Origin: Streptomyces sp. NBC_01408
GTDB taxonomy: Bacteria; Actinomycetota; Actinomycetes; Streptomycetales; Streptomycetaceae
NCBI RefSeq assembly: GCF_026340255.1
Contig: NZ_JAPEPJ010000002.1
Span: 372,001 to 436,000 of the forward strand
Direction of reading: 5' to 3'
Length of the DNA: 64,000 nt
Part shown: positions 36,502 to 45,213 of the stretch, one piece after another
Layout: every line of letters begins with the position of its first letter
How positions within the stretch are numbered: position 1 is the first letter of the stretch
Made by a program: the position numbers and the translations under genes
The notes under the pieces: generated by a model
Databases searched by the model: none
Seen by the model: only the letters and a program-made list of their open reading frames with translations
Told to the model about the DNA's origin: nothing

Positions 36502-36531
36502 ATCCGTGAACCCCCTATGATCATCACGGAT
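36502..36531. promoter_or_regulatory. Dyad operator between CGNR regulator and MBL hydrolase
   Basis: ATCCGTGA and TCACGGAT form a perfect 8-bp inverted repeat with a 14-bp centre, located between the two divergent starts (36476/36485 and 36567). This is the natural binding site for the CGNR regulator and could control both genes. Inferred from symmetry and position. Confidence 0.6.
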
Positions 36532-36566
36532 AGACCGCAACCCAAACATGAGATTTTGAGGTCCTG

Positions 36567-37355
36567 ATGGTTGATATCAGCACGCCCGTCGAGCAGTTCC
36601 CCGTCCGCGTCTTCGGTGGCCCGACCGCCCTCTTCGAGTACGGCGGCCTGCGGTTCCTGACCGACCCCACCTTCGACGCGCCCCGCGAGTACCGCGTACC
36701 GGGCGGCCAGTTGACCAAGACGGCGCCCGCCTCCGCCGCGCCGGCCGACCTCGGCCGCATAGACGTGGTCCTGCTCTCCCACGACCAACACCCCGACAAT
36801 CTCGACGAGTCCGGCCGGGCACTGCTCGCCGATGTCCCTCTCACCCTGACCACGCCCGGGGGCGGACAGCGCCTGGGGGCGGGAGCCAGGGGGCTGGCCG
36901 ACTGGGAGTCGGTCGACCTCGACCGCGCCGGTGGCGGCACCATCACGGTCACGGCCGTACCCGCCCTCCACGGACCCGGCACGCGCGAGGAGGTCGAACC
37001 GTTGCTCGGCCAGGTCGTCGGGTTCGTCCTGACCGGGCAGGACCTGCCCACGGTCTACGTCAGCGGCGACAACGCCTCCCTCGGCCTGGTCAAGCAGATC
37101 GCCGACCGGTTCGGCCCGGTGGACACCGCCGTCCTGTTCGCCGGGGCCCCTCGCTTCACCGAGCTCTTCGACGGCGCACCGATCGTCCTCGACAGCTCGC
37201 AGGCCGCCGACGCCGCCACCATCCTCGGTGCCCGCCGGGTGGTTCCCGTCCACTACGACAGCTGGGAGCACTTCACCGAGGGAGGTGACGAACTGGTCGC
37301 CGCCTTCACCGACGCCGGGCTGCTCGACCGCCTGGACCTGGGCGACCGGGGCTGA
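36567..37355 (+). CDS. MBL-fold hydrolase, UlaG-like
   Basis: A 262-residue metallo-beta-lactamase-fold protein. FPVRVFGGPTALFEYGGLRF and LTDPTF at the start and LLSHDQHPDNLD as the metal motif (SHDQHPDN, so a non-canonical HxHxDH) point to the UlaG/YcbL-type branch. Further ligands lie in VPALHGPGT and YVSGDNASL, ending in RVVPVHYDSWEHF. Substrate unknown. Probably repressed or induced by the divergent CGNR regulator. Confidence 0.88.
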   Translation: MVDISTPVEQFPVRVFGGPTALFEYGGLRFLTDPTFDAPREYRVPGGQLTKTAPASAAPADLGRIDVVLLSHDQHPDNLDESGRALLADVPLTLTTPGGGQRLGAGARGLADWESVDLDRAGGGTITVTAVPALHGPGTREEVEPLLGQVVGFVLTGQDLPTVYVSGDNASLGLVKQIADRFGPVDTAVLFAGAPRFTELFDGAPIVLDSSQAADAATILGARRVVPVHYDSWEHFTEGGDELVAAFTDAGLLDRLDLGDRG

Positions 37356-37562
37356 CCCCGGGCAGCCTGCCGCTGGTACGAAGAGACCGTCGGCCCCAGT
37401 GCCCGGACGGCACAACCACCCGACCCGCCCCCGCGAGCGCCCGTAAGGTGCGAGGTAGTGATCACCGATGACGGGAGCGGGCGGGCCGACCGTCGCCTTC
37501 GTGCGTGAGCTGACGCCTTCGAGGTCCGGCAGGCACCGGGTCGGAGGCCAGACAGAGGGCGC

Positions 37563-38417
37563 TCAGACCGTGAACGGCTTCTGCCGGAGGAAGTCCTCGG
37601 GCGGGTTTCCCGTCATGTAGAAGTTCGGGCTCTGGATGGCAGGCATGCGCCGCTGGATGTCCCGGTGGAAGGCGCGGTAGTCGCCTCGGAAGGCGCCCTC
37701 CTTCCACACCTTGAGCAGCTGCGCGGTGAACAGTCCGTTCACGTCGCCGTCGGAGGCGACCTGATTGTCCTGGCAGGCGGCGATGAGCACGGCGCCGGGG
37801 GCCGGGCGGCCGCCGTTGCCGTCCCTCAGCTCGCGCTGGATTCCCTCGTACAAGGCCCGGTCCCGCTCGAAGGCCTGCTGCTGCCTGAACAGCGGCATCA
37901 TGCGGGAGGCGGCCTCCAGTCCGCCCGGGTCACTCGTCTTGAAGTGTGCCCGCATGGCCTCGGGGGTCAGCAGCTCATTCACGGACTCGATGGCGCTGCC
38001 GCTGTGACAGCAGTCGAGCAGGGCGACGATCCTGACGCCCTTCTCGAAGCGCTGGAACTCGCGGTACAACTCGTCGTCGAGGAACTGGCGGTCGAAGAAC
38101 ACCAGCGTCTCGTCCTGCCGGTCGGGCTCGGCATCCGATCCGGTGGTGTTGGGCATCTGGCCGCCGTGGCCCGAGTAGGTGAAGAGCAGGATGTCCCCGG
38201 CCTTGAGCCGTGCGGCCGCCGCGCGCAGCTCGCCGGTGATGTTCTCCACCGTGCCGTCGCGGGTGAGGACGATGGTGTCTTCGAATCCCGCGGCACGGCC
38301 TACCGCCGCCATGTCTCGGGCATCGTTCTCGCAGGCCAGGAGTGCGCCGTCCCAGCCGTCATAGGCGGCGGGATCGACCTTGTTCAAGCCGACGTGAAGG
38401 GAAAGGCCAGTGGGCAC
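37563..38417 (-). CDS. Caspase-family (peptidase C14-like) protease
   Basis: A 284-residue single-domain caspase-like protease. SLHVGLNKVDPAAYDGW opens the fold, the catalytic histidine is in FTYSGHGGQM (about residue 84) and the cysteine in ALLDCCHSGSAIE (about 137); LIAACQDNQVASDG and GLFTAQLLKVW complete the p10-like part. GTG at 38417 is chosen because GAGGAG lies 7 bp upstream and the frame before it is not protein-like. Divergent from a DNA/RNA non-specific nuclease. Bacterial caspases of this type are linked to regulated cell death and phage defence. Confidence 0.9.
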   Translation of the reverse strand: MPTGLSLHVGLNKVDPAAYDGWDGALLACENDARDMAAVGRAAGFEDTIVLTRDGTVENITGELRAAAARLKAGDILLFTYSGHGGQMPNTTGSDAEPDRQDETLVFFDRQFLDDELYREFQRFEKGVRIVALLDCCHSGSAIESVNELLTPEAMRAHFKTSDPGGLEAASRMMPLFRQQQAFERDRALYEGIQRELRDGNGGRPAPGAVLIAACQDNQVASDGDVNGLFTAQLLKVWKEGAFRGDYRAFHRDIQRRMPAIQSPNFYMTGNPPEDFLRQKPFTV

Positions 38418-38607
38418 GGGGGCTCCTCGGGGGCGCGCCGGGCGGAGGGGGTCGAAGGATGGATTCCGCGGCCCGCCCCGTCCGAACCGGGGCGGGAGGG
38501 AAGCCGCCCGATCGGGCCTGCCGAGGGGCGACGGGAGGGTGGCCGCTGTTCGGGTGGCCCGTGACGCGCCACCGTAAATGATCATCCCTGCGCGGTATTC
38601 CCATCAT

Positions 38608-39498
38608 ATGAACGCAATTGAGACGCCGCCGGGCCGCACGGCGAGCCCCGCGGCGCGCCCCGACGCCCTCGCCGACCGGACCGGCTACGACGAAGCCTTC
38701 CTGGGGCCCGTCGTCCCGCTGCCCCTCCCGGCCTCGGCCGCGGTCGACACCGTGGTCCTCCCCTACACCCACTTCACCGTCGTCCTGCGCCCCGACCGCA
38801 GGCTGGCCGCCTCCACCGCCGTCTGCATCGACGGCCAGAAGCTCGTGGAGGACGTACCCCGGGACGACGCCTGGACGTTCGACCCCCGGCTGCCCGAGTC
38901 CCAGCAGGCCGGCAACGACGTCTACCGCGACAACCCCCTGGACCGCGGGCACCTGGTCCGCCGCCTGGACCCGGTCTGGGGTGCGGCGGCGGAGGCGGGC
39001 CGCGCGAACACGGACACGTTCCACTACACCAATGCGGCCCCGCAACAGGACGTCTTCAACCAGGGCAAGCAGCTGTGGCAGGGGCTGGAGAACCACCTGC
39101 TCGACCACGCGGCCCAATTCGACCGCAAGCTGAGCGTCTTCACCGGCCCCGTCCTGCACGACTCCGACCCGCCCTACCGGGGCATTCAGGTGCCGCTGCG
39201 CTTCTGGAAGGTGGCCGCCTTCGTCCAGGGCGGGGCGCTGGCCTCGACCGCGTACATCCTCGACCAGAGCCCCGACCTCAGCCGGGACCGCGAGCGGGCG
39301 ATGGCAGGCGCCAAGCCCGGTGACCCGCCCCCGCTGGGCGCGTACCGCACGTTCCAGGTGCCGGTGACGGACATCGCGGAGCTGACCGGACTCGACCTCG
39401 GACCGCTGCCGGCAGCGGACCTCATGCCCCTGACTCGGGCGCCCGAGGAGCGCTGGCGGCGATTGGAGTCCTACGAGGACGTGGTCCTGGGGAGCTGA
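38608..39498 (+). CDS. DNA/RNA non-specific endonuclease
   Basis: A 296-residue beta-beta-alpha-metal nuclease. The active site NPLDRGHLVRR (DRGH, about residue 111) is intact, followed by the metal-site block TFHYTNAAPQQDVFNQG containing the conserved Asn. VFTGPVLHDSDPPYRGIQVP is a second family hallmark. No signal peptide, so it would act inside the cell and would need tight control. ATG at 38608 is preferred; an ATG at 38578 is in the same frame. Divergent to the caspase with a 190-bp spacer. Confidence 0.92.
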   Translation: MNAIETPPGRTASPAARPDALADRTGYDEAFLGPVVPLPLPASAAVDTVVLPYTHFTVVLRPDRRLAASTAVCIDGQKLVEDVPRDDAWTFDPRLPESQQAGNDVYRDNPLDRGHLVRRLDPVWGAAAEAGRANTDTFHYTNAAPQQDVFNQGKQLWQGLENHLLDHAAQFDRKLSVFTGPVLHDSDPPYRGIQVPLRFWKVAAFVQGGALASTAYILDQSPDLSRDRERAMAGAKPGDPPPLGAYRTFQVPVTDIAELTGLDLGPLPAADLMPLTRAPEERWRRLESYEDVVLGS

Positions 39499-39648
39499 GC
39501 GGCGCGGGCCGCCCGCCACCGGGCGCGGCGGCCCGGCTCCGCAGGGGCACCGGTCGCCGCGTTGCGGCCGGACAGGCCGAGTGAAACCATTGCAGGTATC
39601 AGGCAAGTCCGTCTTTCCGCGCCGCTTCGGCGGGTGTGCAGGTGCGGG

Positions 39649-39987
39649 ATGTCTCCCAAGGACACCGAGTGGGGCCTCGTCACCGGACGGGTACGCGACC
39701 ACCTCTTCATCGCCGGTGAACCCCGTTCCCTGCTGGTGCAGTTCGGATTCGCACCGGAGTTCGTGAGCAGGATCCCGCTCGACTACGTGAGCAGCGACAA
39801 CGCCGTGGCCTTGGTTGAGGCCGTGCGGAACGACGGGATCGACACCCAGCTCCACGTCCTCGAAACCCTCGTACGGCTCGACAAGACGGTCCTGGTGGTG
39901 GACGGAGAACCGGAAGCGGATCGCGCTGCGCAACAACCTCGCCTTCGACGCGGACGACCGGGACGGGCTACGTGGGCACGCAGCTGA
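39649..39987 (+). CDS. Small helical protein, effector-associated-domain-like
   Basis: A 112-residue protein lying between the nuclease and the trypsin-like protease. Residues 15-80 (VRDHLFIAGEPRSLLVQFGF, APEFVSRIPLDYVSSDNAVA, LVEAVRNDGIDTQLHVLETL) are helical and resemble the small adaptor domains (EAD or trypco type) that accompany caspase and trypsin effectors. After VLVVDGEP the reading turns Arg-rich, and two other frames carry sensible sequence instead (ALRNNLAFDADDRDG, then YVGTQLSAVMEHLREHSAQV), so a frameshift near 39905-39970 is likely. The exact family is uncertain. Confidence 0.55.
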   Translation: MSPKDTEWGLVTGRVRDHLFIAGEPRSLLVQFGFAPEFVSRIPLDYVSSDNAVALVEAVRNDGIDTQLHVLETLVRLDKTVLVVDGEPEADRAAQQPRLRRGRPGRATWARS

Positions 39988-40100
39988 GCGCCGTCATGGA
40001 GCACCTGCGCGAGCACAGTGCGCAGGTCCACGAAGAGATCGCGGCGGCCCAGTCGGCCCAGTCGGCGCTGGCGCGGCAGGGACAGGCACAGGAGGTGTGA
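39972..40100 (+). CDS. Short coiled-coil ORF before the trypsin-like gene (possible frameshifted C-terminus)
   Basis: From a GTG, 42 residues: GTQLSAVMEHLREHSAQVHE then EIAAAQSAQSALARQGQAQEV and TGA one base before the protease ATG. The composition is a clear amphipathic helix. Translational coupling with the protease is evident. It may be its own tiny gene or the true C-terminal end of the helical protein upstream, split by two +1 changes of frame. Confidence 0.45.
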   Translation: MGTQLSAVMEHLREHSAQVHEEIAAAQSAQSALARQGQAQEV

Positions 40101-40101
40101 G

Positions 40102-41172
40102 ATGCGTGGCGGATCACCGGTGGCGACGGGACCCGAGCAGGTCTTCAGGGAGGACCTGCTGGAGGTCGCCGCACGCGTACGCAAGGGACTGGGGGCGGAG
40201 TTCCCCGAGTCCTCCGAGGAGCTCGCGCCCCGAGAGGAGACGGGGCGGATCCGGCGCGCCGCGCTGGAGGAGCGAGCCAGGGTGCTGGAGGCGGGGGTGC
40301 GCGGGCTGGAGAAGCTGGCGGCCGGCCGCGGCGGGGACGTGGACGAGGACGAGTACTTCGGGGTGGAGGCGATCGTCCTGCTCGAAGGCCGCCCGGCGAT
40401 CCTGGTCCAGGGTCAGGACTTCGCCTCGCCCCCGGGCGACTGGGCGCTGCTGGAGGGCCAGCGGCCGGCCATCCGCGAGTCGATCGCCCGGGTCGGCCGG
40501 GTGGAGGTCACCGGGCACGCGGAACTGGACTGGCTGGGCACTGGCTTCCTCGTATCACCGTTCGCCGTGATGACCAACCGGCACGTCGCCGCCGAGTTCA
40601 CGCGCGCGGACGGGGAGGGCGGGTTCACCTTCCGCCAGGGCATGGGGGCCCGCATCGACACCGCCGAGGAGCTCGGCGCGGCGGCCGCCGACGACTCGTT
40701 CGAGTTCGCTGTCACCGAGGTGATCGGCATCCACCCGGACGTCGACATGGCGCTGCTGCGGGTCTCCCCCTCGACGCGCGGCGGTGGCGTGCTGCCGACG
40801 CCGCTCGCGGTCGCGGGCGACGCCCCGCCGGAGCTGGCGGGGCGTCCCGTGTACGTGGTCGGCTACCCGGCGGCGGACGGCCGCCGCAACGAGCCGGAGG
40901 CCATGAGCCGGATCTTCACAGACATCTACAACGTGAAGCGGCTCCAGCCGGGCACGGCGACAGGCCTGGTCCCGGACGGGGCCGGTTCCACGATGACGCA
41001 CGACTGCTCCACCCTCGGCGGCAACAGCGGTTCACCGGTCTTCGACCTCGCCGACCACCGGGTGCTCGGCCTGCACTTCGGCGGCAGGTTCCGCTCCGGC
41101 AATTTCGCCGTGCCACTGTTCCAGCTGACCGACGACCCCTTGCTGGAGCGGGCGGAGGTCAACTGGGTGTAG
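40102..41172 (+). CDS. Trypsin-like serine protease with N-terminal helical region
   Basis: A 356-residue cytoplasmic protease. A helical N-terminus (residues 1-130; EQVFREDLLEVAARVRKGLG) precedes a chymotrypsin-fold domain: GTGFLVSPFAVMTNRHVAAE (His, about 158), HPDVDMALLRV (Asp, about 213) and TLGGNSGSPVFDL (Ser, about 307). No signal peptide, unlike secreted trypsins, so it belongs with the intracellular conflict-system type. Starts 1 bp after the upstream short ORF. Likely co-expressed with the nuclease. Confidence 0.9.
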   Translation: MRGGSPVATGPEQVFREDLLEVAARVRKGLGAEFPESSEELAPREETGRIRRAALEERARVLEAGVRGLEKLAAGRGGDVDEDEYFGVEAIVLLEGRPAILVQGQDFASPPGDWALLEGQRPAIRESIARVGRVEVTGHAELDWLGTGFLVSPFAVMTNRHVAAEFTRADGEGGFTFRQGMGARIDTAEELGAAAADDSFEFAVTEVIGIHPDVDMALLRVSPSTRGGGVLPTPLAVAGDAPPELAGRPVYVVGYPAADGRRNEPEAMSRIFTDIYNVKRLQPGTATGLVPDGAGSTMTHDCSTLGGNSGSPVFDLADHRVLGLHFGGRFRSGNFAVPLFQLTDDPLLERAEVNWV

Positions 41173-41349
41173 CGGGCGGCGGGACGGCGGCGCGGACAGC
41201 CAGTGGTCTTCGTCGAACAATCAAGGACGTCATCGAGTGCTACGCCGACACGTACGGCACTACCGATGGCTACTTCCTCCGGCACCCTCAGGACGCCACC
41301 CGCCCGTTCCACCCGTACCTCCTACAAAATCAATGGCAACGGGGCCGGA

Positions 41350-42975
41350 CTACGGGGCGTCCAGCTGGGCCTTGCTGTGGGCGTAGAGAACGCGCTCGCA
41401 CACGAGGCCCAGGCACTTCGCCGACTCGCCGTCTTCGACGGCCTCGGCGTTCACCGCCGGACCGTAGTGCTCGGAGACCGACCACAGACGCTGCGCCCCG
41501 CGTTCGTAGTAGAGGTCTTCGGCACCCGCGGCGGTCTTGATCGCGCTGCCGTTGGACACCAGCTCACCGTTGCTCCACTTGTAACGCCAGAGGTTGCCCG
41601 GGTCGTTGTGACCGGCACTCTGGTTGACGTACAGCTTCTCGCCCATCGCCAGCGCACCCTGGGCGCCGCCGTTCGTCATCGGCAGGTAGTTGGCCCAGCC
41701 TTCGGCCGACACTTCGCCGGAACGGTTCTCCAGGTCCTTGACGGGGTACGAGGCGACCCGGCCGGGCGACGGGTAGCCGCTCTCCGGACGGCAGTACTCA
41801 CCCATGATCAGCCGGTCCGGGGTCGTGCTGCGGTCGAGCGACAGGTAGGACGCCTTCGGGGCGCCCGTGCTGACGCACTTGAACGAACCCGAGGGATTGG
41901 ACTGTGTGGCCTTGAACTTCCAAGCCGCCACCTGCGGCATCACGTAGCGGTAGCCGAAGCTGTACCAGACGTTGTCATGGCGGCCGACCTTGGTCTTCTC
42001 CTCGACGTTGGACGTGGTCTTCACCCCGTCGGTGTCCGCGCCCATCTCGTCACCGGCCTTGCTGTCCCCGTTGGGATCCAGATCCATGATCTTCTCCATG
42101 TCGAAGATCCGGATGCCGTTCCGGGTGTCGGCGACATAGAGATAGTGGCCGTACCAGACCATGCCGCCCGCATGCAGGCCGTTCTGCATGTCCACGTCCG
42201 GGTCCGGAACCGACGAGCCTTCGGCGGAGTGCACTCCGTCGAAGGAGACATGGTTGGAATTATTCATGTACGCCCAGCCCAGCAGCACATGCCGGTACTT
42301 CACTGTGCCGTCGGCGCGGCGCTGCACGAAGGTGACCCGCACACCCTTCTGGTTGCAGGCGTCGTTCGCCTCCAACTCATCGGGGTTGCAGTCGCCAATC
42401 TCGTTGTCGTTGCTGTCTCGGCCCGGGTCCCAGTTGTCGTAGGACGCGTAGAGCTGGATGTTCGCGTCGTTGCCGACGCCGTACTGCTCGTTGTCCGCGG
42501 CGTCCGAGACGCCGGTCATGGCCTGCGGGATCCACTCGCGCGAGGTCGAATCGTCGTTCTCCAGGCACCACTTGAGGGCCGGAGCGGGCGCCGTGCCGAA
42601 CGGGTCGCGGGTGCACGACGTAGTGTTGACGGTGCGGTTGGCATTGGCAAGGAGCTTCGACACGCCCGACTTGGGCAGTACGCCGTCGAGGCGGGCGACG
42701 CGTTCGGCGGTCGTCCCGTTCATCGCGCCGGCCTGCAGGATGAAGTCCGAAGGGTCAGCCTTGCCGCCGGGACTGGTCCACGCCATAGTGCCCACGGCCG
42801 CCGCATCGCTCACCGTTGCCTGCGGTTCCTGGTGCCACGATTCGGGCAGCGGCGGAGGAGTCTCCTCGGCGTGGGCCGGGGCCGACAGGCCGGTCAGTGC
42901 CAGCGTGACTGCGGTCGTGGCCGTCAGCCACGCCCGGCGTATTCGGGGCGTGCGCGGGGACATGTGTGGGGACAT
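41350..42975 (-). CDS. Secreted protein of unknown function
   Basis: A 541-residue exported protein. Signal peptide: RRAWLTATTAVTLALTGLSA followed by PAHAEE. The mature part has repeated aromatic beta-strand blocks (GGMVWYGHYLYVADTRNGIR; DNVWYSFGYRYVMPQVAAWK; GNLWRYKWSNGELVS), suggesting a beta-propeller, with about eight cysteines. Streptomyces carry many such 'secreted protein' genes with no function. Start ATG 42975 has GGAGG 8 bp upstream; a second in-frame ATG follows at 42963. Convergent with the trypsin gene. Confidence 0.8.
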   Translation of the reverse strand: MSPHMSPRTPRIRRAWLTATTAVTLALTGLSAPAHAEETPPPLPESWHQEPQATVSDAAAVGTMAWTSPGGKADPSDFILQAGAMNGTTAERVARLDGVLPKSGVSKLLANANRTVNTTSCTRDPFGTAPAPALKWCLENDDSTSREWIPQAMTGVSDAADNEQYGVGNDANIQLYASYDNWDPGRDSNDNEIGDCNPDELEANDACNQKGVRVTFVQRRADGTVKYRHVLLGWAYMNNSNHVSFDGVHSAEGSSVPDPDVDMQNGLHAGGMVWYGHYLYVADTRNGIRIFDMEKIMDLDPNGDSKAGDEMGADTDGVKTTSNVEEKTKVGRHDNVWYSFGYRYVMPQVAAWKFKATQSNPSGSFKCVSTGAPKASYLSLDRSTTPDRLIMGEYCRPESGYPSPGRVASYPVKDLENRSGEVSAEGWANYLPMTNGGAQGALAMGEKLYVNQSAGHNDPGNLWRYKWSNGELVSNGSAIKTAAGAEDLYYERGAQRLWSVSEHYGPAVNAEAVEDGESAKCLGLVCERVLYAHSKAQLDAP

Positions 42976-43218
42976 GCGTATTGCCTCCGTCGTTGCTGCT
43001 GTTGCACTGAATCGAACGAAGGCTTTCAGGACGCTTGTACGGAAAGCAAGGGTGATCGATGGGTCAACCACCCATGCCCGAACGGGATGTGCGGCGTTGC
43101 CCCGGAACCTCCGGTTCCGGGGCAACGTCTCAGGCCATACCTCCACTGACACTGCCTCGGGGTGAGTCTCCGCCTTGTCGCGGGGTCTTCTGCACCTCAC
43201 CCCGGCGCTCGGGCGGAC

Positions 43219-43299
43219 TCAGGGTGGGTGTCCGAGCTGGAGAAGGGCCGGATCGAGCTGGGGAGGGTCGGTCTGATCAACGCCGTGGCCGCCGCCCTG
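43219..43299 (+). pseudogene. XRE helix-turn-helix fragment
   Basis: SGWVSELEKGRIELGRVGLI then NAVAAAL is the second half of an XRE-type helix-turn-helix. The first half and any ligand domain are absent, and downstream sequence is Pro/Arg-rich. It lies in the 620-bp gene-free gap 42976-43595, which also holds two hairpins. Confidence 0.55.
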
Positions 43300-43318
43300 C
43301 CACCCCCCACACGCCGAA

Positions 43319-43349
43319 GCCCCCGCCGGGATCTTGACCGGCGGGGCCT
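43319..43349. terminator. GC-rich hairpin
   Basis: CCCCGCCGG and CCGGCGGGG pair around an 8-nt loop (GATCTTGA), with the flanking bases extending the stem slightly. It follows the XRE fragment. Probably a terminator. Confidence 0.55.
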
Positions 43350-43526
43350 GCTGTTTGGTGCGGGCCGCCAGGTCGGCATCTGCGGCAGGGAGAGCCCACA
43401 GAGGCAGGGGTACAGGAAACACGTGCCCGGACGCGCAGGTTCACAGCTCCGGCAGCGCCGCAGCGTCCCGGAGGGTGACCGGCGCCGACCGGGATGACAG
43501 GCGAGGAGTGAATCCGCGTACGGCGA

Positions 43527-43560
43527 AGCCCCGTTCTCCTTCATGAAGGAGAACGGGGCT
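43527..43560. terminator. Perfect 17-bp hairpin terminator
   Basis: AGCCCCGTTCTCCTTCA and its exact complement are adjacent, followed by TTTACG. With no loop spacer it is a perfect 34-bp palindrome, and in practice a strong bidirectional terminator just beyond the end of the LGFP gene (stop at 43596, minus strand). Confidence 0.8.
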
Positions 43561-43595
43561 TTACGTCAATTGAATTGATTGAGCTGTTGAAGGAC

Positions 43596-44580
43596 TCAGG
43601 CGCAGCTCATGTCGACGGGGGCGGTATCCGGACCAATCCGGGTGCAGGTGTGCTGCGGAGCTTTCAGATCGGAGGTAGCGCCTTGCCAGACAGTGGCCTG
43701 CCAAAGGGCCTCCAGTCCGCCGGAATTCTCCTTAAGGCGCGGATAGCGCAGGACTTCCCAGGAAGGGAACTTGTCCTTTTGTGTCTTGCTGTCGAAGCCG
43801 GTGAAATTCCGGTTCTTGTCGTCGTATCCGTGCGGCCACACGTAGAACGTCGCGTTGATCCGCCCAAGATTTTGGGTCTCCACGAGCGGTGCGTCAACGA
43901 ATGCGTTGACCATCGAGACGTCGATCCGGATACCGCCGTCACCGTACGGCTCGACCCAGTACTCATTCGTCGGCGCGGTGCTGTCGTCCACCACCCGGGC
44001 GTGCTGGGTGCGAACCAAAGGCTTGGCGTCACGGCACCACCCGGTCCCCTGGATGCAGGAGTGCTCGACGTAGACGCCGACCTGGCCCGTGGCCGTGTCC
44101 CAAGCGAACGTCGCCTTCGCACCGGCTTCAGGGTCGGTGCTCCATTTGCGATGTTCGCCGATGGCGTTTGTCAGCGGGGTGCCCTCGCCGATGAAGCCGC
44201 GCACGAGGACGATCCCGCGATCGGCTCCCTTGGGCAGCAGGGTTGCAGTCGCGTGCTGATCGCCCGCGTTCGCGTTGCCGTCGATGTGCTTTGCTTTCGC
44301 CCGTGCCCACTGCGGGTTGGGGGTCTCGCCCGGTGACCACCGGATCGGACCACGCTCAAACATCTGGGTGACGCCCTCCTGGGAGAGCTCGTCGGTGATG
44401 GGGTAGCCGTACGGGCCGCCCTCCCAGCCTGCGTCACCCCAGCGCTGCCCGATGACGCCCCAGACGGGGTGTACGCCGTTGGACCGGGTGGGGTGCCAGT
44501 AGAGCGAGCCGCCCGCGAAGACCTGACGCTTGCCGGCGCCGTCCGGAAGGGTCAGTTCGTCACTCGTGGGGTATCCGGCT
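43596..44580 (-). pseudogene. LGFP-repeat protein, 5' end disrupted
   Basis: The first intact frame shows LGFP repeats, a cell-wall-binding motif of actinobacteria: VFAGGSLYWHPTRSNGVHPV, WEGGPYGYPITDELSQEG, MFERGPIRWSPGE. A 200-residue C-terminal domain follows (IVLVRGFIGEGTPLTNAIGE; YVEHSCIQGTGWCRDAKPL; VSMVNAFVDAPLVETQNLGR), family unknown. The frame is open to about 44690, but no usable ATG or GTG lies before the LGFP part; in other frames sensible-looking sequence appears (FTCAAVVGPATTALADTPG; FFPEGYEP). So the N-terminus and signal peptide seem lost by frameshifts. An ATG at 44363 would give a shortened protein. Confidence 0.62.
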
Positions 44581-44742
44581 CGTAGCCCTCCGGGAAGAAA
44601 CCCCCGGGGTGTCAGCGAGAGCGGTGGTGGCCGGCCCGACGACAGCTGCGCAGGTGAAGTCGCCGGGCCAACGATCTTGCCCGGCCGGAGTCACGCCCGG
44701 TTCCGCAGACACCGCCTCGTGCCGGTCCCGACCAGAGGGTTC

Positions 44743-44943
44743 CTACCTTCCCGCGTAGTCAGGATCTTCGACCTCAAGTTCACGGGCACGAGGAGAGAAA
44801 CTCTGCACCGTCGGGGCCTCGGGCTCGTTCGCAGCAGGCAGGTCCGTTGGGCCGCCTTGCTGCTTCTTGGCAGGGTCCTGCGCGATCGGATCTGCGGTAT
44901 TCGCGGTGCGCGTCTGATCCTGCTTCTTCTGCCGCTTGGTCAT
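44743..44943 (-). CDS. Small hydrophilic protein
   Basis: A 66-residue charged protein, TKRQKKQDQTRTANTADPIA then QDPAKKQQGGPTDLPAANEP and EAPTVQSFSPRARELEVEDP. Rich in Gln, Lys and Pro, with no membrane segment, so probably disordered. A GGGAGAG ribosome-binding site precedes the ATG. No family recognised. It is transcribed away from the EACC1 gene, leaving a 270-bp spacer without other features. Confidence 0.6.
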   Translation of the reverse strand: MTKRQKKQDQTRTANTADPIAQDPAKKQQGGPTDLPAANEPEAPTVQSFSPRARELEVEDPDYAGR

Positions 44944-45213
44944 TGCAGCTCTCCCATCTCCTGGTACTACCACCATGGACCTGTGGTGGCTCAGCGGCAT
45001 CCCACAGACACCGCCCTGTGCGAGCCCTGACTCGACCCGTGCGGGTGCGGAAGGGGTGCGGTGTAGGTGCACACGCTGCCCTGCTAGCGGTGCACCGTGC
45101 ACGGGGAGCCGGAAGCGGGGCGTTCGCCGTGTGTGGTGGCTCCGCCTCCTGGGTAGCCCTCTGCCTGCTGCCGGGCTCCCGCGTCCGGCACGGCAGGGGG
45201 AAGGGGACCACCC

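Noticed and set aside
41173..41349. Sequence reading IKDVIECYADTYGTTDGYFL and RHPQDATRPFHPYLL after the trypsin gene
   Set aside because: It looks like a protein fragment, but it is too short and has no start or recognisable family.
41203..43149. A 648-codon plus-strand frame
   Set aside because: Antisense shadow of the secreted protein at 41350-42975, which has a clear signal peptide and coding pattern.
44944..45213. Possible lasso/RiPP precursor at the small 66-residue gene and its spacer
   Set aside because: The protein is hydrophilic with no leader-core pattern or cysteines, and there are no modification genes nearby.
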